A stretch of DNA of 64,000 bases, from positions 1-64,000 of the forward strand of contig NZ_BSSE01000022.1 of assembly GCF_030268965.1 (NCBI RefSeq). Reading direction: 5' to 3'. The notes beneath the pieces were generated by a model that was not told where the DNA came from, did not search any database, and saw only the letters and a list, made by a program, of their open reading frames with translations. The translations under genes were made by a program, and so were the position numbers. Source of the stretch: Microtetraspora sp. NBRC 16547. GTDB taxonomy: Bacteria; Actinomycetota; Actinomycetes; Streptosporangiales; Streptosporangiaceae. Shown here one piece after another: positions 1 through 8,494 of this stretch; position 1 is the stretch's first letter; every line of letters begins with the position of its first letter.

Positions 1-48
1 TGGCCATGGACACCTTCGGTCCCGCACGCCTGGTGACCAGAGTGACAG

Positions 49-122
49 GAGCCCGGTGAACCGAGAGGTTCACGCCGGGATCTGTGGGAGCCCCGAGGTG
101 AAATCCCTCGGGGCCACCCGAC
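49..122 (+). ncRNA. Group II intron 3' end (domains V and VI)
   Basis: Positions 49-82 fold into a 34-nt group II intron domain V. The lower helix pairs 49-56 with 75-82, with the catalytic AGC triad at 50-52. A two-base CG bulge lies at 73-74, the upper helix pairs 57-62 with 67-72, and a GAGA tetraloop lies at 63-66. Domain VI follows: 86-88 pairs with 117-119, and 91-98 with 106-113. An unpaired A at 116 is a likely branch point, placing the 3' splice site near 122, after an AC dinucleotide. The rest of the intron, including any reverse transcriptase gene, lies left of the window. One G-A mismatch (51/80) replaces the usual G-U wobble. Confidence 0.8.
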
Positions 123-169
123 AAGAAGTGGTCTTGCGACAGATCAACTTCGAGAACCAGAGGCTTCAC

Positions 170-1021
170 GTGTCTTCTAGTGTCACATACACCGCCACCT
201 TGGAGATCAAGCGGGAGACGGTCGAGTACCTGTCGGTGCTCCTGGCCGCCCGGCGCACTCAACGCGGCACGCGGGCCGGTACTCGCGCGCTCGGCCCGTT
301 CAAGCAGGCCGTGCTGGTCTTGCGGTGGTTCTGCGACGGCACCCGGGTACGGCAACTGGCCACCGACAACGCCATCAGCCGCAGCACCGCCTACGACTAC
401 CTGCACGAAGGCATCGACGCCCTCGCCGCTGACGCCCCCGATCTGGCCACGGCCCTGGCGGAGGCCAAAGCGTGGGGAGCCGGTCACCTCAACCTGGACG
501 GCACGGTCATCCGCACCGACCGGATCAGCACACCCGGCCCCAACAGGGCCGACCTGTGGTGGAGTGGCAAGCACAAACACCACGGCGGCAACGTCCAGGT
601 CCTGTCCGATCCCGACGGTTTCCCGCTGTGGACCTCCGGCGTCCGGCCTGGCCGCGAGCACGACACCACCTGCGCGAAAGCCGCCGAAGGGCTCGTGGAA
701 GCGCTGGAGCAGGCCGCCACCGAGACCGGCCTGCTCACGCTGACCGACCTGGGCTATGAGAACCTCAGCCCGGCCATACGCACCCCGGTCAAGAAGCCCA
801 AGAACGCCGAGCTCACCGAAGAGCAGAAGGCGTACAACCAGGTCATCCGCGGCGTGCATGCCGTCGCCGAACGCGCGAACTCGCTGCTCAAAACGACCTT
901 CAAGGCGCTGCGGCGGGTCAGCCTCGACCCGTGGCGGATCGGCGCGATCGTGGCAGCCGCGTTCGTCATCCTCCGCCTCGAACACGGCAGATACCTGACC
1001 GGAGATCACAATCCGTCATGA
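170..1021 (+). CDS. IS5-type DDE transposase
   Basis: DNA transposase of the DDE superfamily, similar to single-gene IS5-type (DDE_Tnp_4-like) transposases common in actinomycetes. It carries an N-terminal helix-turn-helix region (SRSTAYDYLHEG) and a catalytic core with NLDGTVIRTDR (first Asp), the DLWWSGKHKHHGGNVQV block, LTDLGYE (second Asp) and ERANSLLKTTFKALR (Glu region). The frame stays open upstream to a GTG at 56, but that codon lies inside intron domain V. I prefer the GTG at 170, which has AGAGG six bases upstream and gives 283 residues, the usual family length. The right IS end is probably within 1021-1048. No matching left terminal repeat is visible, so the left IS end is either beyond the intron or lost. 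Possibly still functional. Confidence 0.85.
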   Translation: MSSSVTYTATLEIKRETVEYLSVLLAARRTQRGTRAGTRALGPFKQAVLVLRWFCDGTRVRQLATDNAISRSTAYDYLHEGIDALAADAPDLATALAEAKAWGAGHLNLDGTVIRTDRISTPGPNRADLWWSGKHKHHGGNVQVLSDPDGFPLWTSGVRPGREHDTTCAKAAEGLVEALEQAATETGLLTLTDLGYENLSPAIRTPVKKPKNAELTEEQKAYNQVIRGVHAVAERANSLLKTTFKALRRVSLDPWRIGAIVAAAFVILRLEHGRYLTGDHNPS

Positions 1022-1039
1022 TCCGTTACGCGGAAAGGC

Positions 1040-1375
1040 TCATTGAGTGGCGGCACGAATGAGTCTGTAATCTAGCAGGGGAACAAAGGAGACGGATTTC
1101 CTGTCGGTATGGAACATAAGATTCCCGAAGTGTTTCTCGCTAGGGATCATGGCCGATATGGCCACGACCTCTCCCGCCTCGTAGGACATCCGCATTTCTC
1201 GCATTATCGTTTCCATGTGGCTGGGCGGCGCATCCTTCCACTCAAAGTCGTCTACCATGTACCACACGGAATCGTCCCGCAGAAACGTCCACCCCGATAG
1301 GGTGAGCCGATCGATGACCATCTCGAAATCAACGGGTGCGGCGAAGTTGAAGCTTATTGTTACGTCCCTGCTCAC
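1040..1375 (-). CDS. Small hypothetical protein, possibly truncated at its C-terminus
   Basis: Unrecognised protein of 111 residues. The GTG at 1375 is preceded by AAAGGA with a 5-base spacer, a better start than the more distal ATG at 1432. The composition is mixed, with aromatic and acidic residues (DSVWYMVDDFEWKD) and no signal peptide or membrane segment. Base composition is less GC-rich than in neighbouring genes. The stop codon falls where the presumed right end of the IS5-type element meets host DNA, so the last residues may be encoded by IS sequence and the original gene may have been longer. The size and lone position would also fit a small immunity or antitoxin-like protein, but no motif supports that. 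Confidence 0.5.
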   Translation of the reverse strand: MSRDVTISFNFAAPVDFEMVIDRLTLSGWTFLRDDSVWYMVDDFEWKDAPPSHMETIMREMRMSYEAGEVVAISAMIPSEKHFGNLMFHTDRKSVSFVPLLDYRLIRAATQ

Positions 1376-1432
1376 GTCATTCCTTTGCGAGTGATGAAGG
1401 TCAAGCGGAAGGTAGCCCTCCACTAAGGTCAA

Positions 1433-1950
1433 GTGAAGGGTTCGTCGCGCCCGCGCCGGCCGGAGGGGTACTTGACGTAAGTCTTGTACGTGCCAGGCGA
1501 TGGGATGGTCAGGTGCCAGGTGAAGCTGGCATCGCCGCTGCCGGCCGGAGCCGTGGCGTAGTCAGATCCGACGAAGCCGGAGGCGTCAGCGAGGGTGGGT
1601 TGGACCGGCTGATCCGGCTGCCTTGGCCAGCACCCGCGACCAGCGCCGCCGAGCTCGAACACGCCCTGAGCTGCGTCATGTGCCGCCGCCGGGCGTAGCC
1701 CCCGCGAGAGCCGTGTCCGCTCGACGCGGATGACGCGCACACAGAACGGTTACGAGCGGCGGGTCACAGGCGACGGACTGCAGGTGGCTGGTTACGGGAC
1801 GCGGGTGGCGCGGCGCAGGCGGCCGCGGCGCACGAAGCCAGGCGGCCGTTCACTGATCACCTGGCCATGGGCGGACCTTCGCCGCGGTCTTTTCCACCGC
1901 GGGGATCGCGGGGACCGCTCGGCGGCCCGGGGGGTGGGTAGTCTCGGCGG
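1433..1950. other. Gene-poor stretch with a coding remnant
   Basis: Between the small hypothetical gene and the epimerase I see only the golvesin-like remnant (about 1465-1614). The open frames around 1730-1954 have arginine-rich translations without recognisable motifs and look non-coding. No terminator hairpin or clear promoter was found. Confidence 0.5.
1465..1614 (-). pseudogene. Remnant of a golvesin-like / RHS-associated domain
   Basis: On the minus strand about 50 residues resemble the start of a golvesin C-terminal-like beta domain of the kind attached to secreted or RHS-repeat proteins of actinomycetes. Typical elements are GFVGSDYATAPAGSGDASFT, followed by a strand, PSPGTYKTYVKYP. 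The sequence then degenerates into an arginine-rich tail and a stop, and the upstream residues look non-coding. I read this as a leftover of a larger gene destroyed near the IS/intron insertion zone. The domain resemblance is from memory of the motif. Confidence 0.5.
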
Positions 1951-2937
1951 GTGAGGGTGCTGATCACGGGCACGGCCGGGTTCATCGGAAGCCACGTCGC
2001 CGAAGCCCTGGAAACCGCCGGTCACGACATATCCGGCTTTGACCTGCGAAACGGGGACGATGTCCGGGACGCGGACAGGCTGGAGCGCGCGCTGCGCGGT
2101 GTGGACGCGGTCGTGCACCAGGCGGCCAAGGTCGGGCTCGGCGTGAACATAGCGGACATGCCCGACTATGTCTCTATAAACGCGTACGGCACCGCCGTGG
2201 TGCTGGCCGCGATGGCCAGGTGCCGTGTCGCGAGACTGGTGCTGGCGTCGTCGATGGTCGTCTACGGCGAGGGCGCCTACGACTGCGCCGCACACGGCAG
2301 GGTGCGGCCGGGGCCGCGCGCTGAGCGCGATCTGGCGGCCGGGTTCTTCGAGCCGCGCTGCCCGCGCTGCGCCGCCGCGCTGACCTCGGCCGCCATCGGT
2401 GAGGACGCGCCCGCGGATCCGCGCAGCGTGTACGCGACCACCAAGCTCACCCAGGAGCACCTGGCCGCGAGCTGGGCACGCGAGACCGGCGGCACCGCGG
2501 TCGCGCTGCGCTACCACAACGTGTACGGCCCGCGGATGCCCAGGGACACGCCCTACTCCGGGGTCGCGGCGATCTTCCGATCCGCGCTCGAGGCGGGGAG
2601 GGCCCCGACGGTCTTCGAGGACGGCGGGCAGCGGCGCGACTTCGTTCATGTCCGTGATGTCGCCCGCGCGAACGCGGCCGCACTCGACGCCGGGGTGCCC
2701 GGCGCGCTGACCGCGTACAACATCGCCAGCGGAGAGCCGCACACCGTCGGCGAGCTGGCCGCCGCGCTCGCCGCGGAACGCGGCGGCCCGGAACCGGTCA
2801 CCACGGGCGAGTACCGGCTGGGCGACGTGCGGCACATCGTGGCCTCGCCTGACAGGGCGGCGGAAGAGCTCGGGTTCCGCGCGGGGATCGGCTTCGCGGC
2901 CGGGATGAGGGAGCTCGCCACCGCGCCACTGGGATGA
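1951..2937 (+). CDS. NAD-dependent epimerase/dehydratase (extended SDR)
   Basis: Extended short-chain dehydrogenase likely to act on a nucleotide sugar in the cytoplasm. The Rossmann glycine motif TGTAGFIG is at residues 6-13. The catalytic pair YxxxK is Y161/K165 (YATTK), and YHNVYGPRMP is a typical substrate-domain signature. An unusual CPRC pair (C137, C140) sits in an insertion between the SSMVVYG strand and the active site. I associate such a Cys insertion with dTDP-rhamnose 4-epimerase-like members, but the substrate is not provable here. The start is a GTG and the length, 328 residues, is normal. It converges on the GH15 gene, separated by tandem hairpins. Together with the glycosyltransferases at 6.9-9.8 kb it suggests surface-glycan synthesis. 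Confidence 0.85.
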   Translation: MRVLITGTAGFIGSHVAEALETAGHDISGFDLRNGDDVRDADRLERALRGVDAVVHQAAKVGLGVNIADMPDYVSINAYGTAVVLAAMARCRVARLVLASSMVVYGEGAYDCAAHGRVRPGPRAERDLAAGFFEPRCPRCAAALTSAAIGEDAPADPRSVYATTKLTQEHLAASWARETGGTAVALRYHNVYGPRMPRDTPYSGVAAIFRSALEAGRAPTVFEDGGQRRDFVHVRDVARANAAALDAGVPGALTAYNIASGEPHTVGELAAALAAERGGPEPVTTGEYRLGDVRHIVASPDRAAEELGFRAGIGFAAGMRELATAPLG

Positions 2938-2983
2938 ACCATTGGGCCGAACCCGGGACGAACCGCCGCCCGGTCACCGTCGA

Positions 2984-3071
2984 TCACCGGCCCGGCGGCG
3001 GGCCGACAGTGGTCCGTCACCGGCCCGGCGGCGGGCCGACAGTGGTCCGTCACCGGCCCGGCGGCGGGCCG
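2984..3071. repeat. 33-bp tandem repeat forming three hairpins between convergent genes
   Basis: A 33-bp unit occurs at 2984-3016 and 3017-3049, with a partial third copy at 3050-3071. Each copy contains a perfect 7-bp inverted repeat (CGGCCCG / CGGGCCG) around a GCGG loop, so the array makes three successive hairpins. It lies between the ends of the epimerase gene (+) and the GH15 gene (-), whose stop codon opens the third copy. A bidirectional terminator or mRNA-stabilising role is plausible, although no U-tract is present. Confidence 0.8.
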
Positions 3072-4864
3072 GCGTCGCGGATCGCCCGGGCGGCGTTGAT
3101 CAGGCCGATGTGGCTGAACGCCTGGGGGAAGTTCCCGATCGGTTCCCCGGTGGCCTGGTCCACCTCCTCGGCCAGCAGGCCGACGTCGTTGGCGTACGAC
3201 GCGGCGATACGGAACACGCGCTCGCCGCGTCCGGTCTGGCCGGTGAGCGCCAGCGCATGGGCGAGCCAGAAGGTGCACAGCAGGAACGCCCCCTCGACGC
3301 CGGTGAGCCCGTCGCGGGTGCGGTAGCGGAGCACCAGCCCACGCCTGTCCACCAGCCGCGTCGCGACAGCTTCCACAGTCGACCGCACACGCGGATCGTC
3401 GCCGGGCAGGAACCCGACCAGCGGGAGCATCAGCGCCGACGCGTCCAGGTCCGTCCCGTCGAGTACCTGGGTGAACGCGCCCGCGTCCTCGTTCCAGCCC
3501 CGGGTGAGGATCGCGGCCCGGATTCGCTCGCGCGCGTCTTCCCAGGAGGGCACCCGGTCGGTGGCGCCCAGAAGGGGAGCCAGGGCGACGGCCCGGTCCA
3601 GGGCCACCCAGCACATGAGCTTGGAATGCAGGAAGTGCCGGCTCGGGCCGCGCATCTCCCACATGCCCTGGTCGGGCTCCTGCCAGCGACGGGCGGCCGA
3701 TTCGGCCGCGCTGAGCAGGAAGGCGCGGGTGAGCGGGTCGAACCGGGCGCAGGAGAGCGCGTGGGCCGCGTTGAGCAGCTCGCCGTAGACGTCGAGCTGA
3801 CGCTGGCGCCAGGCGTCGTTGCCGATCCTGACCGGGGTGCTGCCGCGCCAGCCGGTCAGGTGGGGCAGTGCCCGCTCGGTCAGGTCGCGCTCGCCGCCGA
3901 CGCCGTACATGATCGGCAGGTCGGTGTCGTGGTCGAGCAGACCGGCCGCGGCACCGGCGAGGAAGGAGAAGAACGCGGTCTCCTCTATTTCGCACGCGGC
4001 GGTGGCGAGCGCCTGCAGGGTGAGGCTGGCGTCCCGTACCCAGGTGTAGCGGTAGTCCCAGTTCCGTTCCCCGCCGACGCATTCGGGCAGCGAGGTGGTA
4101 GCGGCGGCGACGATGGCGCCGGTGGGGGCGAACGTCAGCGCGCGCAGCACCCGCCCGCTGTGGCCGACCTGCTCCTGCCACGGGCCCTGGTAATTCGAGT
4201 GGATCCGGGACCAGGAGCGCCATGCCGAGGCGGTGTCCCCGATCCGGCGGTGGACGCGCCACGGGCGCCAGCGTGACGGTTCAGGCTCCCAGCCAGGACC
4301 GGTGCGCAGGGCGAGGCCGAGCCGCTGCCCGGCGCGCAGCGTGACCGTCGCCCGCGCGGTGGCGTCGCGCACCCGCAGTTCGACCGGGCACGACAAGGTG
4401 AGCACCTGAGCTCCTCCTCGCGCCACCAGTCCGCCGCGCACCGGTTCCATCAGGGGCCGGATGAGCCCGAACTCGGGCCGGGGAGCGAAGTCCACGGTGA
4501 TCGGCACCTGTCCCTCGACGCACGTCACCTCGCGCAGGAGGGCGCTCGGCGAGGCCGCCCCGAGCGCGTGCCCGCGTTCCCGAGGGCCGAGGGCGAGCGC
4601 GTCGCGGAGCACCGCGGTCCCGGTCGCGGTGCGGAAGGTCGTTTCGACCACGAGGGTGTCGTCCAGGTATCTGCGGGTGATCTCAGCCGGGCAGGCCGGG
4701 CCGACGGCCCAGTGCCCGGCGTTCTCGTCCAGCAACCGGGCGAAGATCGCCGGGCTGTCGAAGCGGGGAGAGCACAGCCAGTCGACCGAGCCGTCCGATG
4801 AGACCAGGGCCGCGGACCGGCAGTCCGACAACAAGGCGTAGTCGCTGATCGCTCGCGTACTCAC
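3050..4864 (-). CDS. GH15 family glycoside hydrolase (glucoamylase/trehalase-like)
   Basis: Inverting alpha-glucosidase of family GH15, probably acting on trehalose or short alpha-glucans in the cytoplasm. The start is GTG at 4864, preceded by GAGG; the frame extends further upstream but without family similarity. The protein has 604 residues, typical of the mycobacterial trehalase/glucoamylase-like group. The N-terminus ISDYALLSDCRSAALVSSDG and the sequence ERNWDYRYTWVRDASLTLQA (about 266-285) are hallmark GH15 elements, and GNFPQAFSHIGLINAA marks the C-terminus. No signal peptide. It is the last gene of a leftward operon behind the oxidoreductase and the small membrane protein (40-bp gap). 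Trehalase versus dextran/starch hydrolase cannot be decided from motifs. Confidence 0.88.
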   Translation of the reverse strand: MSTRAISDYALLSDCRSAALVSSDGSVDWLCSPRFDSPAIFARLLDENAGHWAVGPACPAEITRRYLDDTLVVETTFRTATGTAVLRDALALGPRERGHALGAASPSALLREVTCVEGQVPITVDFAPRPEFGLIRPLMEPVRGGLVARGGAQVLTLSCPVELRVRDATARATVTLRAGQRLGLALRTGPGWEPEPSRWRPWRVHRRIGDTASAWRSWSRIHSNYQGPWQEQVGHSGRVLRALTFAPTGAIVAAATTSLPECVGGERNWDYRYTWVRDASLTLQALATAACEIEETAFFSFLAGAAAGLLDHDTDLPIMYGVGGERDLTERALPHLTGWRGSTPVRIGNDAWRQRQLDVYGELLNAAHALSCARFDPLTRAFLLSAAESAARRWQEPDQGMWEMRGPSRHFLHSKLMCWVALDRAVALAPLLGATDRVPSWEDARERIRAAILTRGWNEDAGAFTQVLDGTDLDASALMLPLVGFLPGDDPRVRSTVEAVATRLVDRRGLVLRYRTRDGLTGVEGAFLLCTFWLAHALALTGQTGRGERVFRIAASYANDVGLLAEEVDQATGEPIGNFPQAFSHIGLINAARAIRDAGPPPGR

Positions 4865-4904
4865 ACAGGCACCTCGTCCGGTTGTTTCCGTGGTGGACGG
4901 CCGG

Positions 4905-5456
4905 TCACCCGCGTCCGGGACCGGGTGGGCCGTCCGGTCGTGCGGCGGGTCCGTTCCTCTCAGGCTGCGCCCGCCGGCGCAGCCTGACGGCATAGGCCAG
5001 CGCCGATCCGGCGAAGAGCAGGCCGGTCACCAGGAGCCACCGTCCCAGGAAGGGGGTCGTGTCCAGCGCCACCGACCTCCGGTACCCGTCCTGGGACAGG
5101 CGGAGGATCAGCGGGAACCAGACGAGCAGCAACAGCGCCGACAGGGCGAGGGGAACGCGCAGATAGTTGATCCACGGCGGCGGATGGGAGAGCGCGGCCG
5201 ACGGCCGCACACCACGCCAGGGCCGCCACCGCACCGCGATGTCGGCGACGGCGTACAGCGGATAGATCACAAAGTCATGGATGATCGCCGCACCGACGAA
5301 CCACACGAGGAAGCCCACCCAGATGCCGGCCGCGACGACCCGGCTCGCGGCGTAGCCGGCCAGCGCGAAGCAGGCGAGCAGCACGAGCAGGTGCAGCGGG
5401 TCGGCGCCGTAGCGATCGGCGACCCGCCGCCGAAGGGCACGCGCCCAGGAGGCCAT
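4905..5456 (-). CDS. Small integral membrane protein
   Basis: Membrane protein of 183 residues with about four hydrophobic segments: HLLVLLACFALAGYAASRVV, IWVGFLVWFVGAAIIHDFVI, RVPLALSALLLLVWFPLILR and WLLVTGLLFAGSALAYAVRL. The last three residue groups are followed by an Arg-rich, presumably cytoplasmic tail. The ATG at 5456 lies five bases after the stop of the molybdopterin oxidoreductase, so the two are almost certainly co-transcribed and perhaps translationally coupled. No family assigned with confidence. The conserved H/D between segments (IHDFVIYPLYAVADI) could be functional. Its position suggests a membrane partner of the oxidoreductase. Confidence 0.7.
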   Translation of the reverse strand: MASWARALRRRVADRYGADPLHLLVLLACFALAGYAASRVVAAGIWVGFLVWFVGAAIIHDFVIYPLYAVADIAVRWRPWRGVRPSAALSHPPPWINYLRVPLALSALLLLVWFPLILRLSQDGYRRSVALDTTPFLGRWLLVTGLLFAGSALAYAVRLRRRAQPERNGPAARPDGPPGPGRG

Positions 5457-5461
5457 CGCCG

Positions 5462-6874
5462 TCACCCGCCCTGAAGCCGGAAGCTGAGCCTGCGCACCCA
5501 TTTGGTGCAGTGCACTCCGGGCGCGTTCGGCACGATGATCCGGGCCGGATAGCCGTGGTCGAGGGAGAGATCCGCGCCGTTGACCCGCAACGCCAGCAGG
5601 GAGCGGTGGTCGGCCACCTGCCTGGCGCTCAGCGATGCCTGGGAGAACGCGCCGCCGTGTTCCAGCGACTCCACGTAGACCTCGACCCGCCCCGGGACGG
5701 TTCCCGCCAGCCGGGCGAGATCGGCGAGGCGCGGGCCCGTCCAGGTCTGCTGAGTCGACCAGCCCTCCACGCACGCGATGGGCAGCGCGTAGGTGTACTG
5801 CGGCAGCGCGAGCAGATCCGCGCGTGACAGCCGTATCAGGCGACCTCCGGCCAGCTCCAGCCGCCAGCCGGGACCGGTGCTCGCCGGGTCGACGCCCATG
5901 GCGCCCGCGGACTTGTTCACCTGGAAGTCGTTCGGCCCCAGGCCGTACATGCGTCCGTGCGGGGCGAGCAGGGCGGTGCGGCGCAGCGGCCCGTCCAGGG
6001 TCTGCCCCACGGACAGACCGAAGATCAGCAGGGAGCCGCCGCCGACGAAGCCGAGCAGGCCGCGCCGGGAGAGGCTGGGCTCCGCGGGACGGGTGGCCAC
6101 CAGGCCGTCGGGGTCGGGCGGCTCCGGCCGCGTGCCGTCCAGGTCGGTACGGAGTTCCCCACGCAGGCTCCTCGACCGTAGCGCGCGGACCATCCGCGGC
6201 AGCTTGACCGCGACGTGTACGACGAACCCCGCGATGAAGGCCCACGCGCCGTAGAGGTGCGCCGGATAGAAGGAGAACGGGAACACGGTGTAGAAGATCT
6301 GGATGTTGAGCACACCGGTGGCGAACTCGAACACCGCGCCGCCGACGAGGAGCAGCAGGCTGGCCCGCTCGACGGCCTCGGCCACGGAGCGGGCCGGCGG
6401 CCAAATGAACAGTTTGGGGATGACCGACCACAGCTTGGCCAGCAGCACGGGGATGAGCGTCAGCCCGAGGATGACGTGGGCTCCCTGCGTGACCCGGTAC
6501 AGCCACGCGGGCCAGGTCGGCCAGTCGAAGAGATAGAACCCGAGCAGGCCTCTCTCCGGTGTCGTGTCGTTGCGGGGCAGCCACGGGTTGTACGCGGCGT
6601 AGGACACCAGGCCGGTGATCGCGATGATCGGGATGCCGAACAACAGGACGAGGCCGAACACCGAGGTCAACCAGGGGCCACGCAACGGGCTGCGCCAGAA
6701 GTCCGGCCGGAACGGGCCGGGCGGCGGATGCGCCCGCAGCCAGGAGTCCACCCTCCGCGACAGGGGTTCGCCGCCCTCGTGACGCGGCGCGGACCCGCCG
6801 CCCCCGTGACCGTGCTCGTCTCTCGGCTGATCTGGCACCTGATCACCCCGCGTTCGGCGTTCGCCGGTGCTCAC
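5462..6874 (-). CDS. Membrane-anchored molybdopterin-dependent oxidoreductase (cytochrome b561-like/sulfite-oxidase-fold fusion)
   Basis: 470-residue fusion. Residues 1-60 are hydrophilic. About 66-230 hold four membrane helices with histidines suited to haem b binding (H132, H206, H220), as in cytochrome b561-type domains. A twin-arginine-like segment (RRGLLGFVGGGSLLIFG, about 270) leads into a sulfite-oxidase/MsrP-type Mo-cofactor domain at about 310-470. C368 in IACVEGWS is the expected molybdenum ligand, and HGYPARIIVPNAPG (about 440-453) is typical of the family. The domain probably faces the outside and exchanges electrons through the haem domain; the substrate is unknown. It is first in an operon with the small membrane protein and GH15 gene, downstream of glycosyltransferases. 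Confidence 0.85.
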   Translation of the reverse strand: MSTGERRTRGDQVPDQPRDEHGHGGGGSAPRHEGGEPLSRRVDSWLRAHPPPGPFRPDFWRSPLRGPWLTSVFGLVLLFGIPIIAITGLVSYAAYNPWLPRNDTTPERGLLGFYLFDWPTWPAWLYRVTQGAHVILGLTLIPVLLAKLWSVIPKLFIWPPARSVAEAVERASLLLLVGGAVFEFATGVLNIQIFYTVFPFSFYPAHLYGAWAFIAGFVVHVAVKLPRMVRALRSRSLRGELRTDLDGTRPEPPDPDGLVATRPAEPSLSRRGLLGFVGGGSLLIFGLSVGQTLDGPLRRTALLAPHGRMYGLGPNDFQVNKSAGAMGVDPASTGPGWRLELAGGRLIRLSRADLLALPQYTYALPIACVEGWSTQQTWTGPRLADLARLAGTVPGRVEVYVESLEHGGAFSQASLSARQVADHRSLLALRVNGADLSLDHGYPARIIVPNAPGVHCTKWVRRLSFRLQGG

Positions 6875-6928
6875 CGCACAGGCATCGGTCTGCCGGAAAT
6901 ATCCCCTTCGCGTATTGTAGCGACCCGA

Positions 6929-8494
6929 TTACGATCCGGCATGGCGGGCCAGCTCCCGTTCGAGCCGGTGGAACGCCGCCGCGCAGGACTCCCGGCCGAC
7001 GGGCAGCCACAGCGCCGCCGGCCGTACTCGCGGCCCGGTGACCGGCCGGAACACCTGCCAGCGAACGCCGGAGAGCAGCGTTCCGGGGCAGCGGCGGTAG
7101 GCCCGGACCAGGCCGGACGGAAGGCCTTTGAGGTCCTCAGGCTGCTCGACGACGATCGCGGCGAACCGCCGCTCGTCGATCGCCCGGGCGATGGAGCGAC
7201 CCAGCGACGCCTTCGCGCCGGAGCTCGTGCCACGCAGGATGTCATGGACGGCACCCCGATGGGCCACCGGCGGCAATCCGGCCGCCACGACGAGGCCGGG
7301 ATCGGAGAAGACCGCCACCGGACCGCCGAACCCGCGCGACCACGCCCGCAGCGCGTCGCCCACACGCCGGTCGGCGGCGGTCGGAACCATCCGGCCCGGA
7401 GCGAACGTCGTCACCGCCAGGAACGCGATCTGCGCGAGGACCAGCGCACCGGCCATGGCGCCGCGCCACCTCGCGCGTGCCCCGCCCATCGCCACTCCCG
7501 CGAGCAGCGCCACCGCCGCGAAGGCGGGAAGCATGTTGTTGACCGCGCCGCCCGCGTGCAGCAGGCCCGCGTAGCCCTCCACCGCCAGGGCGAGGCAGCC
7601 CGCGGCGAGAACCGGCGTGACCCTCCCCACTGCGAGCAGCGCCGCGCCGAGCGCGACGCCCATGATCGGGAACAGGTACCAGATCCAGAACCCGGCCCAT
7701 GCCTTCTGCTCCACGGGGTGCTGTCCGAGCAACTGGAATACGTAGAACACGTACCAGCCCTGGCTCGCCCTCCCCCAGACCAGCGTGATCAGGCCGACCA
7801 CGCCCGCGAACGTACCCGCCATGATCACCGCCAGGCGGCGCGCGGAGCCGCACAGCAGGACCGCGGTGACCGCCGCCACCTCGGCGAGCGCGTTCTGCTT
7901 GGTCAGGAACGCCGCGGCGAGCAACGCCCCGGCCGCCACCGCGCCGGCCGCCCGGCGCATCCAGCGGGCGCAGTACAGCCCGGCGAGACTGAAGGCGAGG
8001 AACAGCGAGTCCACCCGGGCGAGATCGAACCATGTGCCGGCCGCGAAGTAGGTCGCGGCGTACAGTCCCCCCGCGGCGACCCCGGCGGCCGGATCGCCTG
8101 TCTCCCGCTGGACCAACCGGGCGAGCAGCGCGAAGCAGGCCACGGAGGAGAGCAGCGACACCAGCCGGAGCGGCAGGTAGGACACCCCGAGGAGAGCGGC
8201 GGGCCCCGCCGATACGAGGAAGTACAGCGGCGGATACCCGTCCGGCACGTAGTCGACGCTGGGAACGGAGTACAGCGGCCGCCCGGAGCGCAGCCGCCAC
8301 ACCTCGACCAGGGAGTTGCCCTCCAGCCACTCCAGCGCGTACGGATGGTCCACGCGGCGCGCGGCGGTCCACAGGAACACGGCGATCGCCGCGAGACCCG
8401 CCACCGCGGCGAGCCCGCACGCGACCCTCGCAGCCGTGTCCCACGTGTACGGCCGGCGTGCGCGCGGCCTCCCGGCGTCCACGCCGGACCTCAC
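6929..8494 (-). CDS. Polytopic glycosyltransferase (GT39/ArnT-like)
   Basis: Integral membrane protein of 521 residues resembling lipid-linked-sugar glycosyltransferases of the PMT/ArnT type. The GTG start at 8494 overlaps the preceding gene's stop (GTGA), so translation is coupled. After a first helix (VACGLAAVAGLAAIAVFLWT) comes a periplasmic loop containing EWLEGNSLVEVWRLRSG and DGYPPLYF, in the position of the acidic catalytic loop of GT-C enzymes. About nine more hydrophobic helices follow, and then a soluble C-terminal domain (VFSDPGLVVAAGLPP). It likely transfers a sugar from a polyprenyl-phosphate donor, plausibly made by the adjacent GT2 enzyme. The acceptor is unknown. Confidence 0.8.
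   Translation of the reverse strand: MRSGVDAGRPRARRPYTWDTAARVACGLAAVAGLAAIAVFLWTAARRVDHPYALEWLEGNSLVEVWRLRSGRPLYSVPSVDYVPDGYPPLYFLVSAGPAALLGVSYLPLRLVSLLSSVACFALLARLVQRETGDPAAGVAAGGLYAATYFAAGTWFDLARVDSLFLAFSLAGLYCARWMRRAAGAVAAGALLAAAFLTKQNALAEVAAVTAVLLCGSARRLAVIMAGTFAGVVGLITLVWGRASQGWYVFYVFQLLGQHPVEQKAWAGFWIWYLFPIMGVALGAALLAVGRVTPVLAAGCLALAVEGYAGLLHAGGAVNNMLPAFAAVALLAGVAMGGARARWRGAMAGALVLAQIAFLAVTTFAPGRMVPTAADRRVGDALRAWSRGFGGPVAVFSDPGLVVAAGLPPVAHRGAVHDILRGTSSGAKASLGRSIARAIDERRFAAIVVEQPEDLKGLPSGLVRAYRRCPGTLLSGVRWQVFRPVTGPRVRPAALWLPVGRESCAAAFHRLERELARHAGS

Noticed and set aside
56-169. Upstream extension of the IS5-type transposase from the GTG at 56
   Set aside because: This segment is group II intron domain V/VI; the GTG at 170 has a ribosome site and fits family length.
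1730-1954. 74-codon plus-strand frame before the epimerase
   Set aside because: Arg/Gly-rich, no motif, no ribosome site; likely non-coding leader.
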